DNA from: Sedimentitalea sp042687825
GTDB taxonomy: Bacteria > Pseudomonadota > Alphaproteobacteria > Rhodobacterales > Rhodobacteraceae
Length of the DNA: 64,000 bases
Direction of reading: 5' to 3'
NCBI RefSeq assembly: GCF_042687825.1
Contig: NZ_JBHUQE010000003.1
Span: 1 to 64,000 of the forward strand
The position numbers were made by a program, and so were the translations under genes. How positions within the stretch are numbered: position 1 is the stretch's first letter; the number at the start of each line of letters is the position of its first letter. The notes beneath the pieces are model-generated. The model did not search any database and was not told where the DNA came from. It saw only the letters and a program-made list of their open reading frames with translations. Positions 1-8,878 of this stretch are shown one piece after another.

Positions 1-2
1 TA

Positions 3-29
3 GACAAACTCATACCCATGATCGACTGA
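3..29 (+). CDS. Possible 3' end of an upstream protein gene (truncated by the window)
   Basis: One frame gives eight residues ending MID and a TGA at 27-29. A strong intrinsic terminator begins 27 bases later, which is the usual spacing behind a plus-strand gene. Eight codons cannot establish coding. The end could equally be the tail of a non-coding transcript. Confidence 0.25.
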   Translation, partial: DKLIPMID

Positions 30-55
30 GCTGCGGATTTCCTGCGAATCTGGAC

Positions 56-82
56 AAGGGCGCCCCATCGGGCGCCCTTTTT
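56..82 (+). terminator. Intrinsic terminator
   Basis: A perfect 8-bp stem, GGGCGCCC at 58-65 and again at 70-77, closes a 4-nt loop (CATC). Five Ts follow at 78-82 and two As precede the stem. This is a textbook rho-independent terminator for whatever plus-strand gene lies left of the window. Confidence 0.85.
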
Positions 83-233
83 CGTGACCTGAACCGCGCC
101 GGGGCAGACTGTTGTGGCGTGAAACGGCCGGCGCATCCAGCGGGCCAACCGCCCGGGGACTAAAAGGGGATTTTTGAACGAAATCGCGATGTTGCCGCTG
201 AGAATGCGCCGATGCGAGCGTGGTCGTATACCA

Positions 234-263
234 TTGTATTCCGCTAACATCATGAAATAAAAA
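234..263 (+). promoter_or_regulatory. Weak candidate promoter for the DUF3422 gene
   Basis: An AT-rich patch (about 220-275) in otherwise GC-rich DNA holds TTGTAT, an 18-nt spacer and TAAAAA, about 60 bases before the chosen start at 322. Matches to sigma-70 consensus are partial. Nothing else was recognised in the non-coding stretch 83-321. Confidence 0.25.
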
Positions 264-321
264 GAAAAATTGCAAAGTGGCGGATTTTTCCTATAGTGGC
301 GCAAATCAGCCGGAGCCGAGC

Positions 322-1599
322 ATGCCACCGATAGAAGACCACCCCTTGCGTTACAGACTGGCGAACGAGCTGCATGCGCGGCCCTTTCCCAAGATGAACA
401 CCACAAGCAATGTCGCGTTTCTTGCGGTCAAACAACCGAACGAGGCGGTCAGCCGCGACCGGGCACAGGATCTGGCGCATCTGACGGATCTGCTGGATCG
501 TCACGGCGCACCGCACCCGCAGCCCGGCGCGACGCATTATTCCGGCCGCATCGGCCGGCATGTCCTGAAATGGGAGCAGCACACCGAATTCGTCACCTAT
601 ACCGCCTATTCCGACGGGCTCAGCGCGCGGCCCTTTGATCCGGCGGATTTCCTGGTCTTTCCCGAAGATTGGCTTGCCGCCGCGCCGGGGCAACGGATCA
701 CCTCGGCGATGTTGCGGGTTGAACCCCGGCCGGACGACGACAGCATAAACGGCGTCCTGGCCAACTGGTTCGTGCCCGAAAGCCTGGCCGTGGCCGAAGT
801 GCTGGACGGTGCCGCCGTGGTCGCCAGCGATTTTCGGATCGACCCGGCCGGGCATTTGCGGATCGCGGTCTTTGCGGGCGCCCAGACGGGCCAGCGCCGG
901 ATCGGGCGCGTGGTCCAGCGATTGTGCGAGATCGAAACCTATAAATCCGTGTCTATGCTGGGCTTTTCGCGCGCGCGCGACATGTCTGACCGGATTGCCG
1001 AACTGGACAACCGGCTGACCCGGCTGATGATGGAAATGACCGGTGACACCTTGCCGCCCGAGGTGATCCTGCCCGATCTGCTGTCGATTTCGGCCGAGCT
1101 GGAAACGCTGTTGGCGCGTTCGTCCTTTCGGTTCGGCGCCACCGGTGCCTATGAGGCAATCGTCAACCAGCGCATCGATGTGCTGCGCGAGGCGCGGTTT
1201 CAGGGACGCCAGACCTTTGCCGAGTTTATGATGCGGCGCTATGAGCCGGCGATGCGTACAGTCAAATCCACCCAGGAGCGCCTGCAGGCCCTGGCGGATC
1301 GCGCGATCCGCGCCGGGGATCTGTTGCGCACCCGGGTCGATGTCGAACGCAGCGCGCAGAACCAGGAATTGTTGGCCAGCATGGATCGCCGGGCCGATCT
1401 GCAACTGCGGCTGCAACACACGGTCGAGGGGCTGTCGGTGGTCGCGATCAGCTACTATGCTGTGTCCCTGGCCGGCTATCTGCTGTATCCGCTGACCGCG
1501 GCGGGCATCAGCAAGGGCATGTTGACGGCGCTGGTCACCCTGCCGGTGGTGGGGCTGGTCTGGTGGATGATCCGGCGCATCCGCAGCCGCATCGGCTGA
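322..1599 (+). CDS. DUF3422 family membrane protein
   Basis: A 425-aa protein of the uncharacterised DUF3422 family, recognised by the N-terminal DHPLRYRLANELHARPFP-like block (starting about residue 5) and by overall length. Most of the chain is soluble and helical. The last 60 or so residues hold two hydrophobic segments (around LSVVAISYYAVSLAGYLLY and LTALVTLPVVGLVWW) and end in an Arg-rich tail, so it is probably anchored in the inner membrane with a large cytoplasmic domain. The frame is open from a GTG at 277. ATG 322 is preferred because GGAG at 312-315 sits six bases upstream and family members begin just before the DHPLRY block. It stands alone with its own leader, and no function is known. 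Confidence 0.85.
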   Translation: MPPIEDHPLRYRLANELHARPFPKMNTTSNVAFLAVKQPNEAVSRDRAQDLAHLTDLLDRHGAPHPQPGATHYSGRIGRHVLKWEQHTEFVTYTAYSDGLSARPFDPADFLVFPEDWLAAAPGQRITSAMLRVEPRPDDDSINGVLANWFVPESLAVAEVLDGAAVVASDFRIDPAGHLRIAVFAGAQTGQRRIGRVVQRLCEIETYKSVSMLGFSRARDMSDRIAELDNRLTRLMMEMTGDTLPPEVILPDLLSISAELETLLARSSFRFGATGAYEAIVNQRIDVLREARFQGRQTFAEFMMRRYEPAMRTVKSTQERLQALADRAIRAGDLLRTRVDVERSAQNQELLASMDRRADLQLRLQHTVEGLSVVAISYYAVSLAGYLLYPLTAAGISKGMLTALVTLPVVGLVWWMIRRIRSRIG

Positions 1600-1710
1600 G
1601 GCGGCGGCCGCGGCTGTGCTGGCGCGCCAGTGCAAAGTCGATATAGTCATCAGCGCGCGCGGGGCGGCGCCGTCTGTCGTTGCCCTGTGCCCCGGCCTAA
1701 GGAGACACCG

Positions 1711-2874
1711 ATGCCCGTCAAGAACCGATTTGCCGAATTGCACGATGAAATCACCGCCTGGCGCCGGGATATTCATGCCCATCCCGAGCTTTTGTTTGAC
1801 ACCCACCGGACCGCGGCGCTGGTGGCGGACAGGCTGCGCGACTTTGGCTGTGACGAGGTCACCACCGGCATTGGGCGCACTGGTGTCGTCGGGGTGATCC
1901 GGGGCAGATCGGACAGCCAGGGCCGGGTGATCGGTCTGCGCGCCGATATGGATGCGCTGCCGATCCACGAGGCGACCGGGCTGGACTATGCCTCGCAGAC
2001 CCAGGGGGCGATGCATGCCTGCGGCCATGACGGCCACACAGCGATGCTGCTGGGCGCCAGCAAATACCTAGCCGAGACCCGCAATTTCGACGGCACCGTG
2101 GTGGTCATCTTTCAGCCGGCCGAAGAGGGCGGCGGCGGCGGCAAGGAAATGTGCGACGATGGCCTGATGCAGCGCTGGGGCATTCAGGAAGTCTATGGCA
2201 TGCATAACTGGCCGGGGCAGCCGGTGGGCAGCTTTGCGATCCGGCCGGGGGCGTTCTTTGCCGCCACCGACCAGTTCGAGATCACCTTCGAGGGGCGCGG
2301 CGGCCACGCGGCGAAACCGCACGATACCATCGACAGCACGGTGATGGCGGCACAGGCGGTGCTGGCGCTGCAGACCATCGCCAGCCGCAATGCCGATCCG
2401 GTCGATCAGGTCGTGGTATCGGTGACTTCGTTTGAAACCTCGACCAAGGCGTTCAACGTGATCCCGCAACAGGTGCATCTCAAGGGTACGGTGCGCACCC
2501 TCAGCAGCGCCTTGCGCGATCTGGCGGAAAAGCGGGTCACCGAGATTTGCAACGGCATGGCCGCCACCTTTGGCGGCACGGCGCGGATCAATTACATGCG
2601 CGGCTATCCGGTGATGGTGAATCACCCCGAACAGACCGATTTCGCCGCTGATGTGGCGCGCCGCGTGTCCGGGGCCTGCAACGATGCGCCGCTGATCATG
2701 GGCGGTGAGGATTTCGCCTATATGCTCGAGGAACGCCCCGGCGCCTATATTCTGGTCGGCAATGGCGATACCGCCATGGTGCATCACCCGGAATATAATT
2801 TCAACGACGAGGCGATCCCGCACGGGTGCAGCTGGTGGGCCGAGATCGTCGAACAGCGGATGCCGGCAACCTAG
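1711..2874 (+). CDS. M20 family amidohydrolase (hippurate hydrolase-like)
   Basis: A 387-aa metallo-amidohydrolase of peptidase family M20D, which hydrolyses N-acyl amino acids such as hippurate or acetyl-amino acids. Visible features are the HAHPEL N-terminal motif, LRADMDALP (about residues 76-84), the metal-binding ACGHDGHT (Cys104, His106), QPAEEG (Glu138/139 acid-base pair) and the late GGEDFAYM motif. The dimerisation domain lies between. The start is fixed by AAGGAGA at 1699-1705. Upstream in-frame codons in 1630-1710 are less likely. The stop codon overlaps that of the convergent glycosyltransferase gene. The exact acyl substrate cannot be read from the sequence. Confidence 0.88.
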   Translation: MPVKNRFAELHDEITAWRRDIHAHPELLFDTHRTAALVADRLRDFGCDEVTTGIGRTGVVGVIRGRSDSQGRVIGLRADMDALPIHEATGLDYASQTQGAMHACGHDGHTAMLLGASKYLAETRNFDGTVVVIFQPAEEGGGGGKEMCDDGLMQRWGIQEVYGMHNWPGQPVGSFAIRPGAFFAATDQFEITFEGRGGHAAKPHDTIDSTVMAAQAVLALQTIASRNADPVDQVVVSVTSFETSTKAFNVIPQQVHLKGTVRTLSSALRDLAEKRVTEICNGMAATFGGTARINYMRGYPVMVNHPEQTDFAADVARRVSGACNDAPLIMGGEDFAYMLEERPGAYILVGNGDTAMVHHPEYNFNDEAIPHGCSWWAEIVEQRMPAT

Positions 2875-3923
2875 GCCGCCGCGCCGCGCCACAGACCGTC
2901 GTAGACCGCCTCGATGCCCGCGGCCTCGGCGGCGGCGCTGAAATCATCCACGGCGATCTGGCGTGCCGCCGCCGCCAGGGCGGCATGGCGCGCGGGGTTC
3001 AGCAGCGCCAGTGCGGCCTCGGCGGCCTGTTGCGGCGCCTCTTGCGGCACGATCGCGCCGCACCGCCCGTCCGAGGCAAAGCGGCGGTAATAGCCGGCGT
3101 CGCTGCCGACAAAGGGTACGCCGCTGGCCATGGCTTCCAATGGGACCATGCCATAGCCCTCGTAGCGCGGCAGTTGCATCACCAGCGACAGGCCTCGCAT
3201 CAGTTCTGCCAGTTCGGCCGCCGGAATCTCGCCGGGGAACAGGATGCGGTCGCTCAGCCCCGCGGCGGCGATGCGATCCTGCAACCCGCGCAGGAAACCC
3301 TGGTGCTCGCGGGCGGCGCGCCCCAGCACCAGCGCCACCGCGCCGGGCATCTGCGGTAGGGCGTGCAGCATCGCCTGCACGAACAGATCGGTGCCCTTTT
3401 CCGGGCGGATGCGGCCCACCGTGGCAATGCCCATCGTGCCGCCATGGCCCAGAGCCGCCCAGGCCGCCGCGCGATCCGGTGCCGGGGTGAACAGATCGCT
3501 GTCCACGCCATGCGGCACCACGGCGCGGACATGCGGGACATATCCGGCAGCCTTGTCTGTTGTCGCGATCACCGCGTCCATGCGGCTGATCAGCCAACGC
3601 GGCCAGGCCGAATGCCGCCGCTGCGCCGCCGAAGTAAAGACGATGCGCAACGGCAGGCGCAGGACGTCACGCGCCCAGATCGCGGCGCGCATCTCCGGGT
3701 TGCGGCGCACGTGCCAGATGGCAAAGGGGCGGTCGGGCGCGGGCGTCGTCTGGCGCGTCAGTTGCCGGGCCTGCGCCACCGAGATCGGTGCCGGACAGCC
3801 GGGCAGGGGATGTCCCACCAGCCGCAGATCGTGATGCCGGGCTTGCTGGCGGATCACATTGGCGGCGGTCGCCGAGACGCCGGTAAAGCGCGGATTCAGG
3901 TTCGTGACGAAAAGGTCAGGCAT
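2871..3923 (-). CDS. Glycosyltransferase family 4 (probable LPS core transferase)
   Basis: A 350-aa GT-B glycosyltransferase. The C-terminal half has the nucleotide-sugar domain with GRIRPEKGTDLF and the EX7E-type motif EGYGMVPLE, typical of GT4 retaining transferases. The N-terminal acceptor domain is short and divergent. Its start lies eight bases inside the 3' end of waaA, so the two are translationally coupled. That coupling makes a lipopolysaccharide core or Kdo-proximal sugar the likely acceptor; the sugar itself is unknown. It is the last gene of a six-gene minus-strand run and its stop codon shares CTAG with the convergent M20 gene. Confidence 0.85.
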   Translation of the reverse strand: MPDLFVTNLNPRFTGVSATAANVIRQQARHHDLRLVGHPLPGCPAPISVAQARQLTRQTTPAPDRPFAIWHVRRNPEMRAAIWARDVLRLPLRIVFTSAAQRRHSAWPRWLISRMDAVIATTDKAAGYVPHVRAVVPHGVDSDLFTPAPDRAAAWAALGHGGTMGIATVGRIRPEKGTDLFVQAMLHALPQMPGAVALVLGRAAREHQGFLRGLQDRIAAAGLSDRILFPGEIPAAELAELMRGLSLVMQLPRYEGYGMVPLEAMASGVPFVGSDAGYYRRFASDGRCGAIVPQEAPQQAAEAALALLNPARHAALAAAARQIAVDDFSAAAEAAGIEAVYDGLWRGAAA

Positions 3924-5226
3924 CGACCGACAGCCCCAGACCGGCGCAAAGCCGGTCGATGATCCTGTCCAGCAGGCTCTGTTGCTGCGCGACCATGTCG
4001 GCAGCTGCGGCCCGGGCTGCGGCCAGCGAGTCGGGCTCGGCCATCCAATGTGTCAGCGCCTGTGCCAGTGCCGGAGCATCGCTGACCTCGATGGCGCCGC
4101 CCGAGGCGATCAGCGGGCCGTAGGTCTCCGAGAAATTGGTCACATGCGGTCCGGTCAGCACGGCTGCGCCGGCCTGCGCCACCTCGTAAGGGTTGTGCCC
4201 GCCGATCGGCAACAGCGAGCCACCCAGAAACACCAGGGGCGTCAGCGCATACCAGGTTCCGGTCTCGCCCAGCGTGTCGGCCATGTAGACCTGAGTGCGG
4301 GCTGTGACCGGTTCACCGCTGGTGCGCCGCGCCATGGTCAGCCCTGCCGCCTGTATCAGGTCGGTCACCGCATCGCCCCGTTCCGGGTGCCGGGGCACCA
4401 GCACCAGGCACAGGTCGGGATGCGTTTTTAACAAGTGCCGATGCGCCTGCAGAACCACCTCTTCCTCGCCGGGGTGGGTCGAACTGGCGACCCAGACCGG
4501 ACGACCGTCCAACTGGACGCGCAGCGTGGACAAGGTGTCATGGTCCACCGGCAGGGGGGCGGCGGTCGATTTCAGGTTGCTCCCGACCTCGACCCGGCCC
4601 GGATCGGCGCCCATGGCCAGCAGGTAGTCAGCGCTCTGGCGGTTCTGGGTCAGCATGAGGGCAAAGCGGTCCAGCACGAAGCGCGCGGTGGCCGGCGCCT
4701 TTTGCCATCCCTGTACAGATTTTTCCGACAGCCGCGCGTTCAGCAGCGCCAGCGGCACGCCGCGATCATGTCCCTGCGCCAGGATCAGCGGCCACAGCTC
4801 GCTCTCCACAAATATCCCGGCATCGGGGTGCCAGTGATCGAGAAACCGCGCCACCGGGCCCGGCGCGTCCAATGGGGCGAACTGGTGCCGGGTGCGGGGC
4901 GGCATCCGGCGCGCGATCAGGGCGGCCGACGTGGCGGTGCCGCTGGTGATCAGGAACTCGGTATCGGGCAGGCGTTCGCCCATGCGGGTGATCAGGGTCA
5001 GAACCGACAGGCTTTCGCCGACGCTGGCGGCGTGAAACCAGATCAGCCGGCCCGCCGGGCGGCTGGCGCTGGCATTGCCCAGCCGTTCGTGCAGCCGGCG
5101 GGGCGGCACGTCGTGACGGCGCAACTTGCGCGACACGATGGCATAGGCCAGCGGCGACATCAGGGCCGAAAACAGCCGATAGGCGTGAAACAGCCCTGTC
5201 GGGGCAGCGGCGGATTCGCGGGCCAT
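3916..5226 (-). CDS. waaA: 3-deoxy-D-manno-octulosonic acid (Kdo) transferase
   Basis: 436 aa. The family transfers Kdo from CMP-Kdo to lipid IVA at the inner membrane, the first step of LPS inner-core synthesis. Diagnostic segments are HAASVGE (about residues 65-71, holding the catalytic Glu region), the GTATSA turn, VASSTHPGEEE, LVPRHPERG and GGHNPYEVAQAGA near the C-terminus. Length is normal. The start ATG overlaps the moaA stop by one base, and the 3' end overlaps the following glycosyltransferase. It could be mono- or bifunctional; the sequence does not say. Confidence 0.93.
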   Translation of the reverse strand: MARESAAAPTGLFHAYRLFSALMSPLAYAIVSRKLRRHDVPPRRLHERLGNASASRPAGRLIWFHAASVGESLSVLTLITRMGERLPDTEFLITSGTATSAALIARRMPPRTRHQFAPLDAPGPVARFLDHWHPDAGIFVESELWPLILAQGHDRGVPLALLNARLSEKSVQGWQKAPATARFVLDRFALMLTQNRQSADYLLAMGADPGRVEVGSNLKSTAAPLPVDHDTLSTLRVQLDGRPVWVASSTHPGEEEVVLQAHRHLLKTHPDLCLVLVPRHPERGDAVTDLIQAAGLTMARRTSGEPVTARTQVYMADTLGETGTWYALTPLVFLGGSLLPIGGHNPYEVAQAGAAVLTGPHVTNFSETYGPLIASGGAIEVSDAPALAQALTHWMAEPDSLAAARAAAADMVAQQQSLLDRIIDRLCAGLGLSVDA

Positions 5227-6233
5227 CAGCCGCCCGTATGGCTCATGTGACGCGACATCTGGCCGTCCGCCTGCTGGCGGGAATAGTCGAAATCATGGCC
5301 TTTGGGTTTGTGCGAGATCGCCGCCCGGATCGCCGCCTGCAACGGCGCCTCGGTCTGCGGGTGGTCCCGCAGCGGCGCGCGCAGATCCGCGTTGTCCTCT
5401 TGCCCGAGGCACATGAACAGTTCGCCGGTGCAGGTCAGGCGCACCCGGTTGCAGCTTTCGCAGAAATTGTGTGACAGCGGGGTAATAAAGCCGATCTTCT
5501 GCCCGGTTTCTTCCAGCCGCACATAGCGCGCCGGCCCGCCGCTGCGTTCCGCCAGATCGGTCACGGTATAATGCGCCTCGTATTCGCGGCGCACGTCCTT
5601 GAGCGACCAGAACTGACCGATGCGGTTCTCGTTGCCGATATCGCCCATCGGCATGACCTCGATCCAGGTCAGGTCCATGTCGCGCGCCGCGCACCATTCG
5701 GTGATCGCCGGCAACTCGTCCTCGTTGAACCCTTTCAGCGCCACCGCGTTGATCTTGACGCGCATGCCCGCGGCCTGTGCCGCGTCGATGCCGCGCAGAA
5801 CCTGCGGCAGGCGGCCCCAGCGGGTGATGTCGGCAAATTTTCCCTGATCCAGCGTGTCCAGCGAGACATTGACCCGCCGCACTCCTGCCGCCCAGAGATC
5901 GCCGGCAAAACGTTCCAGCTGGCTTCCGTTCGTGGTCAGTGTCAGTTCGCGCAGGGCACCGCTGTCCAGATGCCGGCTCATGGCGTTGAAAAAGGTCATG
6001 ATTCCCTTGCGCACCAGCGGCTCGCCACCGGTGATCCGCAGCTTTTCCACCCCCATGCCGACAAAGGTCGAGCACATGCGGTCCAGTTCCTCGAGAGTCA
6101 GCAGCTCTTTCTTGGGCAGAAAGGTCATGTTTTCCGACATGCAATAGACGCAGCGGAAATCGCACCGGTCGGTGACAGAGACACGCAGATAGGTGATGGC
6201 GCGGGCAAAAGGGTCAATCAGGGGCACGGTCAT
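5226..6233 (-). CDS. moaA: GTP 3',8-cyclase (molybdenum cofactor biosynthesis protein A)
   Basis: 335-aa radical-SAM enzyme that converts GTP to 3',8-cyclo-GTP in the first step of molybdopterin synthesis. The N-terminal cluster is CDFRCVYC (Cys24, Cys28, Cys31). The C-terminal 4Fe-4S set is Cys258, Cys261 and Cys275 in FCESCNRVRLTC...FMC. ITGGEPLVRK is the SAM-binding GGE motif, and the protein ends in the functional GG dipeptide. It sits in a run with LPS genes and its stop overlaps the waaA start, although no other moa gene is nearby. The upstream gap to the AlkD-like gene is 58 bases, so it probably shares a transcript. Confidence 0.96.
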   Translation of the reverse strand: MTVPLIDPFARAITYLRVSVTDRCDFRCVYCMSENMTFLPKKELLTLEELDRMCSTFVGMGVEKLRITGGEPLVRKGIMTFFNAMSRHLDSGALRELTLTTNGSQLERFAGDLWAAGVRRVNVSLDTLDQGKFADITRWGRLPQVLRGIDAAQAAGMRVKINAVALKGFNEDELPAITEWCAARDMDLTWIEVMPMGDIGNENRIGQFWSLKDVRREYEAHYTVTDLAERSGGPARYVRLEETGQKIGFITPLSHNFCESCNRVRLTCTGELFMCLGQEDNADLRAPLRDHPQTEAPLQAAIRAAISHKPKGHDFDYSRQQADGQMSRHMSHTGG

Positions 6234-6291
6234 GTCATATAGCTAAAGCGCCACCCTGCGGGCGGCAAGGGCGATGTGATGACGCGCCTGC

Positions 6292-6990
6292 TCAGGCCGC
6301 GGGATCGGGGCCCGGATCGCCAAGGTATTTTGCCGCTTCGCGCCGGGCAAAGGGCTTCATCGCATCGCCATGAAGCGCCAGAAAGGCCCGCACGCGCGGC
6401 GCGTCATGCTTGGACAGGTCGCGCAGCCACCAGGCGATGGCCTTTTGAATGAACCAGTCGCGATCCGGCACATAGCTGGCGGCCCAATCCAGAATGCGGT
6501 CGCGGCGGACCAGATCCTCGGGTTTCGGATGATTCTGTTTGGTCCATGGCAGAGTGATGACCAGCGCGGCGCGGCGGGTCCACATGTGATCCGAGCGCGT
6601 CCATGTCTGGACCTGATCCAGCCGGTCGGGGTTGGCGATCAGGCGTTTCTGCCCGGCCATGCAGGCATGATCGGCCAGCGCCCAGCTGTCGAAAGCCGGC
6701 ACCCAGCTCTGGATCAGCGCCCAGACCGCGTCATCGGGCCGGATCCGTGCCTGGGTCAGCAGCTTGGCGGCGGCCAGCCGCGCCTCGAAGATATCGGTGC
6801 GCCACAAGCCGTCCGCCACGTGTACCCGTTGTGCCGCGTCCAGATCGCGCCGCCACGCCTTTGTCAGATCGTTTATGACCGGGTTGGCCACGCCCAGATA
6901 GACGCGGTCCGCCTTGTGATAGGCCGCCATGCCACCGGCTCGTTCCGGGTCGGCATGTGCGCGGATCTGATCGAGATAGAAGTCGATCAT
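6292..6990 (-). CDS. DNA alkylation repair protein, AlkD-like (HEAT repeats)
   Basis: 232-aa all-helical protein of the PF08713 family. AlkD-type members are HEAT-repeat DNA glycosylases that remove N3- and N7-alkyl purines without base flipping. Segments typical of the family are YLGVANPVI(N)DL near residue 30, FEARLAAAKLL, the SWALADHAC stretch, WTRRAALV and the C-terminal DWFIQKAIAWWLR with LSKHD. It lies between glmS and moaA with short gaps (64 and 58 bases). Activity is inferred from family; not all homologues are proven glycosylases. An AlkC-like relative lies at 49.6 kb. Confidence 0.85.
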   Translation of the reverse strand: MIDFYLDQIRAHADPERAGGMAAYHKADRVYLGVANPVINDLTKAWRRDLDAAQRVHVADGLWRTDIFEARLAAAKLLTQARIRPDDAVWALIQSWVPAFDSWALADHACMAGQKRLIANPDRLDQVQTWTRSDHMWTRRAALVITLPWTKQNHPKPEDLVRRDRILDWAASYVPDRDWFIQKAIAWWLRDLSKHDAPRVRAFLALHGDAMKPFARREAAKYLGDPGPDPAA

Positions 6991-7054
6991 GAACCGGCCG
7001 GGACCCGGTCGCGTCGGGGTAGGGATGCCACTTGCAGGGTCCGGTTCGCCATGG

Positions 7055-8878
7055 CTATTCCACGGTCACCGATTTCGCCAGGTTGCGGGGCTGGTCCACG
7101 TCGGTGCCCTTGGCGACGGCGGTGTGGTAGGCCAGCAGCTGCGCCGGAACGGCATAAAGGATCGGTGTCAGCGCATCGTGGACCCGCGGCATGCGGATAG
7201 TGTCCCAGACCCCGTCGCTGGCCGCGTCGATGCCGTCCTGATCCGAGATCAGCAGCACCTTGCCCTTTCGGGCCATCACCTCTTGCATATTCGACACGGT
7301 CTTGTCGAACAACGCGTCCCGAGGCGCCAGGACGACCACCGGCATATGCTGGTCGATCAGCGCGATGGGGCCATGCTTTAGTTCGCCAGAAGCATAAGCT
7401 TCGGCGTGTATATAGCTGATTTCCTTTAGCTTTAACGCGCCTTCCAGCGCCAGGGGATACATCGCGCCGCGCCCCAGGAACAGCACGTCCCGGGCCTCGC
7501 TCAGGCGTTGGGCCGCGGCGCGGATGGTGTCGTCCTGGTCCAGCGCCAGGTTCAGCATGGCCGGGATACCGCGCAGGGCGGCGACATGATCCGCCAGCGC
7601 TTCGGGGCTGATCGTGCCCCGGTCGGTTGCGGCCTTGAGCGCCAGCATCAGCAGCACCGACAGCTGGCAGGTGAACGCCTTGGTCGAGGCAACGCCGATT
7701 TCGACACCCGCATGGATCGGCAGGGCCAGGTCGCTTTCCCGCGCGATCGAGCTTTCCGGCACGTTCACCACCGACACGATCTTGTCCGCCTTGCCGGCGC
7801 AATAGCGCAGGGCGGCCAGGGTGTCGGCGGTCTCGCCCGACTGGCTGACGAACAGGGCCACCGTGCCGTCGGTCACCGGCGGCTCGCGATAGCGGAACTC
7901 GCTGGCGACATCGACCTCGACCGGCAGGCGGGCCAGTTGTTCGAACCAGTATTTCGCGGTCAGGCAGGCATAATAGGCGGTGCCGCAGGCGACCATGGTC
8001 AGGCGCTGGACCTTGCTGAAATCCAGGCTGTCATCGGGCAGGCGGATGGTTGTCTCGCCGCTGGGCAGATAGCGGCGGATGGCCTCGGCGATCACCTCGG
8101 GCTGCTCGGCGATCTCCTTGGACATGAAATGCTTGTGCCCGGCCTTGTCGACCCGGGCGCTGTCCCGCCGGATCCGCTTGACCGGGCGCGCGACCTGTTG
8201 CCCCTGCGCGTCATGGATGGTGACGCTGTTGCGGGTCACGGCGGCGCGGTCGCCCTCTTCCAGATAGGTGATGCGGTCCGTCAGGGGGGCCAGTGCGATC
8301 GCGTCGCTGCCGACATACATCTCGCCATCGCCATGCCCCAGCGCCAGGGGCGAGCCCTTGCGGGCGGCGACGATCAAGTCCTCGTGCCCGTCAAACAGAA
8401 AGGCCAGGGCAAAGGCGCCCTGCAGCCGGTCCAGCGTGCGGTACGCGGCGCGGACCGGGTCGGGGTCCTCGCGCAGGTACAGTTCGGTCAACAGCGCCAC
8501 GGTTTCGGTGTCGGTATCGGTGGTGAAATGCACGCCCTGTTCGGCCAGTTCGGCGCGCAGTTCGCGGTAGTTCTCGATGATGCCGTTATGCACCACCGCG
8601 ACGCCGCCGACCCGGTGCGGGTGGGCGTTGTTGACGCTGGGCGCGCCGTGCGTGGCCCAGCGGGTATGGCCGATACCGGATTTGCCGGCCAGCGGCTCAT
8701 GCACCAGAAGGTCGCTGAGATTGACCAGCTTGCCGACCGCCCGGCGCCGGTCCAATGCCCCATTGTTGACCGTGGCGATACCGGCACTGTCATAGCCGCG
8801 ATATTCCAGACGCTTCAGCGCCTCGACCAGGATCGGCGCCACTTCGTGGCTGCCCAGAACTCCTACGATGCCGCACAT
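7055..8878 (-). CDS. glmS: Glutamine-fructose-6-phosphate aminotransferase (isomerizing)
   Basis: 607 aa, full length. It makes glucosamine-6-phosphate from fructose-6-phosphate and glutamine, feeding peptidoglycan and LPS. The protein begins MCGIVG with the catalytic N-terminal Cys2 (class II glutamine amidotransferase, residues 1 to about 220, including GHTRWATHG). Two SIS sugar-isomerase domains follow (SQSGETADT, GRGAMYPLALEGALKLKE) and the C-terminus is LAKSVTVE. The start overlaps the glmU stop by one base, so the pair is co-translated. No glmS ribozyme or sRNA site was seen; the start is embedded in glmU. Confidence 0.97.
   Translation of the reverse strand: MCGIVGVLGSHEVAPILVEALKRLEYRGYDSAGIATVNNGALDRRRAVGKLVNLSDLLVHEPLAGKSGIGHTRWATHGAPSVNNAHPHRVGGVAVVHNGIIENYRELRAELAEQGVHFTTDTDTETVALLTELYLREDPDPVRAAYRTLDRLQGAFALAFLFDGHEDLIVAARKGSPLALGHGDGEMYVGSDAIALAPLTDRITYLEEGDRAAVTRNSVTIHDAQGQQVARPVKRIRRDSARVDKAGHKHFMSKEIAEQPEVIAEAIRRYLPSGETTIRLPDDSLDFSKVQRLTMVACGTAYYACLTAKYWFEQLARLPVEVDVASEFRYREPPVTDGTVALFVSQSGETADTLAALRYCAGKADKIVSVVNVPESSIARESDLALPIHAGVEIGVASTKAFTCQLSVLLMLALKAATDRGTISPEALADHVAALRGIPAMLNLALDQDDTIRAAAQRLSEARDVLFLGRGAMYPLALEGALKLKEISYIHAEAYASGELKHGPIALIDQHMPVVVLAPRDALFDKTVSNMQEVMARKGKVLLISDQDGIDAASDGVWDTIRMPRVHDALTPILYAVPAQLLAYHTAVAKGTDVDQPRNLAKSVTVE

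Noticed and set aside
250..2037. 595-codon minus-strand frame opposite the DUF3422 and M20 genes
   Set aside because: It crosses a real promoter region and two well-supported plus-strand genes, and its product is His/Arg/Gln-rich with no domain.
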